A DNA stretch of 23,549 bases from BRH-c25 sp964619815 (GTDB taxonomy: Bacteria; Bacillota; Clostridia; Lutisporales; Lutisporaceae): contig CAZUGK010000060.1 of the NCBI GenBank assembly GCA_964619815.1, positions 1-23,549 of the forward strand, written 5' to 3'. The notes beneath the pieces were generated by a model that worked only from the letters and a program-made list of their open reading frames with translations, was not told where the DNA came from and did no database searches. A program made the translations under genes and the position numbers. Positions 22,424-23,549 of this stretch are shown piece after piece. Positions within the stretch are counted from its first letter, which is position 1; each line of letters opens with the position of its first letter.

Positions 22424-23287
22424 TTAATGATTACCCATCTTGATATTATAAACTCTAAGCTTATAGTCCGAAGGATACCTAAGCATCGTCCTGTACAAAG
22501 AGCGCTTATTGGAATCTATATCATGGGAAGCCAGTACAATATCCCTTACATTATACTCCGGATCCCTGTTGTATCCCGTAATAGCCAGAGTGTGGTAAGG
22601 CACACCGCTGGAGTAGCAGAACTGCACTACATCACCGAGGAATACCTCCCTTGACAGTTCATTCATATTTTGAATTGCTTCTGTGTAGCTGTACATTTTA
22701 TGCCTCTCAACCCTATTTATCCAATGAGCCTTGAAGACTGCCGCTATCTTCCATGAGAAGGTTATCCGCCTCTCACTGTCTTTGGCAGTTGCTCCGGGCT
22801 TACAATACCAGTTAGTGCCCTTTTTGTGGTTTACCGGGTTTTTGTCATCTGCCCAAGGCATTCCTCCGGCATACAGCACCTGCGAAATAAAATTTGTGCA
22901 ATCTCCTCCGCCTTGATGAAAGGTTGGATATGCAGGGTTATAATTCTTCCAGTATGTATCGATATATTCCTTTGCTTTCTCCCTGTTATAGAAGCCGTTT
23001 GCTGCTCTTTCAGCCCTGCTTTCAAATAAAGCTGTATCGGAATCCCCCAATTCGCAGAGGAATATTGCTGCATCCTCAAGAACCTCATTAGCCAGAGGAT
23101 TGTCTTCCCTCATAAGCTGCTCCAACACCTCAGCTGCAACTTGCTCATCCCTTACGCTGGCATCATCGATTCCCAGTTTTGCCGTGAGAAACCTGATTAA
23201 TCTTTCCTTTCTGTCTATACTCTGTATGAATACCTCATCGTGAATGCTCCTGTCCATGTCATTAACATCTGTTTTGTCATCAAACAT
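22424..23287 (-). CDS. Putative amidase, amidase_6 family
   Basis: A 287-residue protein. ATG 23287 has GGAGGGG 7 bases ahead; the upstream in-frame ORF overlaps the terminator of the RNA gene and is rejected. The C-terminal half (about 115-287) has the papain-like amidase_6 pattern: YNREKAKEYIDTYWKNYNP, GGGDCTNFISQVLYAGGMPW with the catalytic Cys, and PYHTLAITGY with the catalytic His. No signal peptide is seen. The first 115 residues are helical and unrecognised. The family often acts on cell-wall peptides or amides; the exact substrate is unknown. Confidence 0.85.
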   Translation of the reverse strand: MFDDKTDVNDMDRSIHDEVFIQSIDRKERLIRFLTAKLGIDDASVRDEQVAAEVLEQLMREDNPLANEVLEDAAIFLCELGDSDTALFESRAERAANGFYNREKAKEYIDTYWKNYNPAYPTFHQGGGDCTNFISQVLYAGGMPWADDKNPVNHKKGTNWYCKPGATAKDSERRITFSWKIAAVFKAHWINRVERHKMYSYTEAIQNMNELSREVFLGDVVQFCYSSGVPYHTLAITGYNRDPEYNVRDIVLASHDIDSNKRSLYRTMLRYPSDYKLRVYNIKMGNH

Positions 23288-23302
23288 CGAAACCCCTCCA
23301 CA

Positions 23303-23359
23303 ATAAAATGCCCATAGGTTATTATATTCCGATATCTGGAAAATAATACCTACGGGCAC
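23303..23359 (-). terminator. Terminator of the 6S-like RNA gene
   Basis: TGCCCGTAGGTATT pairs with AATAACCTATGGGCA on the minus strand, followed by TTTTATT. It sits between the structured RNA and the amidase start codon, so the RNA is a separate transcript. Confidence 0.75.
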
Positions 23360-23368
23360 TTCCTGCGT

Positions 23369-23538
23369 TTCCCAAAATGCCGTCAGCCATAATCTTAAAA
23401 CCTGCCGCTACAGCAGGTGGGTGCCCTGATCCAGGCTTCAACCCTCTGGTCGCTGCCAGCCCGGTTTCCACCCTAATACCCAGGCTCCCAAGAAATAATT
23501 GAGGCTTAAGATTACTAAACCGACAAACATTTCAGGAA
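23369..23538 (-). ncRNA. ssrS: 6S RNA candidate
   Basis: On the minus strand 170 bases fold into one long rod. The outer helix is built from TTCC/GGAA, AAATG/CATTT, GTCGG/CTGAC and AATCTTAA/TTAAGATT. It opens to a bubble with 5' strand CCTCAATTATTTCT, while the opposite strand carries a small hairpin ACCTGC-TGTAGCG-GCAGGT. Beyond the bubble the rod closes by TGGGAGCC/GGCACCCA, ATTAGG/CCTGGAT, AACC/GGGTT and CTGG/CCAG. A long rod with a central bubble and hairpin in the 3' strand is the 6S RNA layout, in which the bubble mimics an open promoter for sigma-A RNA polymerase. The 5' end may extend past the window. A terminator follows. Confidence 0.7.
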
Positions 23539-23549
23539 TATTCCGGCTT

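Overview
The window reads as a chromosome segment of a spore-forming, low-to-moderate-GC Firmicute of the Clostridia. This is inferred from the strong AGGAGG-type ribosome binding sites, a complete cotJABC spore-coat operon, many intrinsic terminators with T runs, and protein sequences that look clostridial (a Ruminiclostridium/Acetivibrio-type organism would fit; the species cannot be fixed from sequence alone). A 17-base run of N shows that it comes from a draft assembly.

Left part (1-9360). A lipoprotein with a substrate-binding domain runs off the left edge (minus strand). It is followed by panB (minus), an unrecognised 420-residue soluble protein (plus), a peptidase T-like M20 metallopeptidase (plus), a multicopper oxidase interrupted by the assembly gap (minus), a Nudix hydrolase (minus) and an MFS permease (plus).

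Middle part (9378-18000, minus strand). ATP-type PEP carboxykinase lies downstream of a tight seven-gene cobalamin operon: riboswitch - cobT - cobU - cobS - cobC - cbiP - cbiB - cobD. These genes cover side-chain amidation, aminopropanol-phosphate attachment, nucleotide-loop assembly and lower-ligand activation. No corrin-ring gene is in the window. A sigma-A-type promoter, the aptamer and an intrinsic terminator are all visible ahead of cobT.

Right part (18000-23549). A small HMA-like protein without metal-binding cysteines diverges from the cobalamin promoter. Next come a cysteine-rich 99-residue protein and an M15 (VanY/CwlK-like) peptidase. A decayed patch follows (19544-20395), holding a gene remnant, a LysE-type exporter that has lost its middle, and a small frameshifted gene. 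After it lie the cotJABC operon, a mazEF toxin-antitoxin pair and a putative amidase.

At the right edge, on the minus strand, is a rod-shaped RNA with a central bubble, a small hairpin in the 3' strand of the bubble, and its own terminator. It is best explained as 6S RNA. I found no CRISPR array, no intact insertion sequence and no tRNA or rRNA gene. The least explained items are the 420-residue protein at 2994, the type 1 copper layout of the oxidase, and the degenerate patch.
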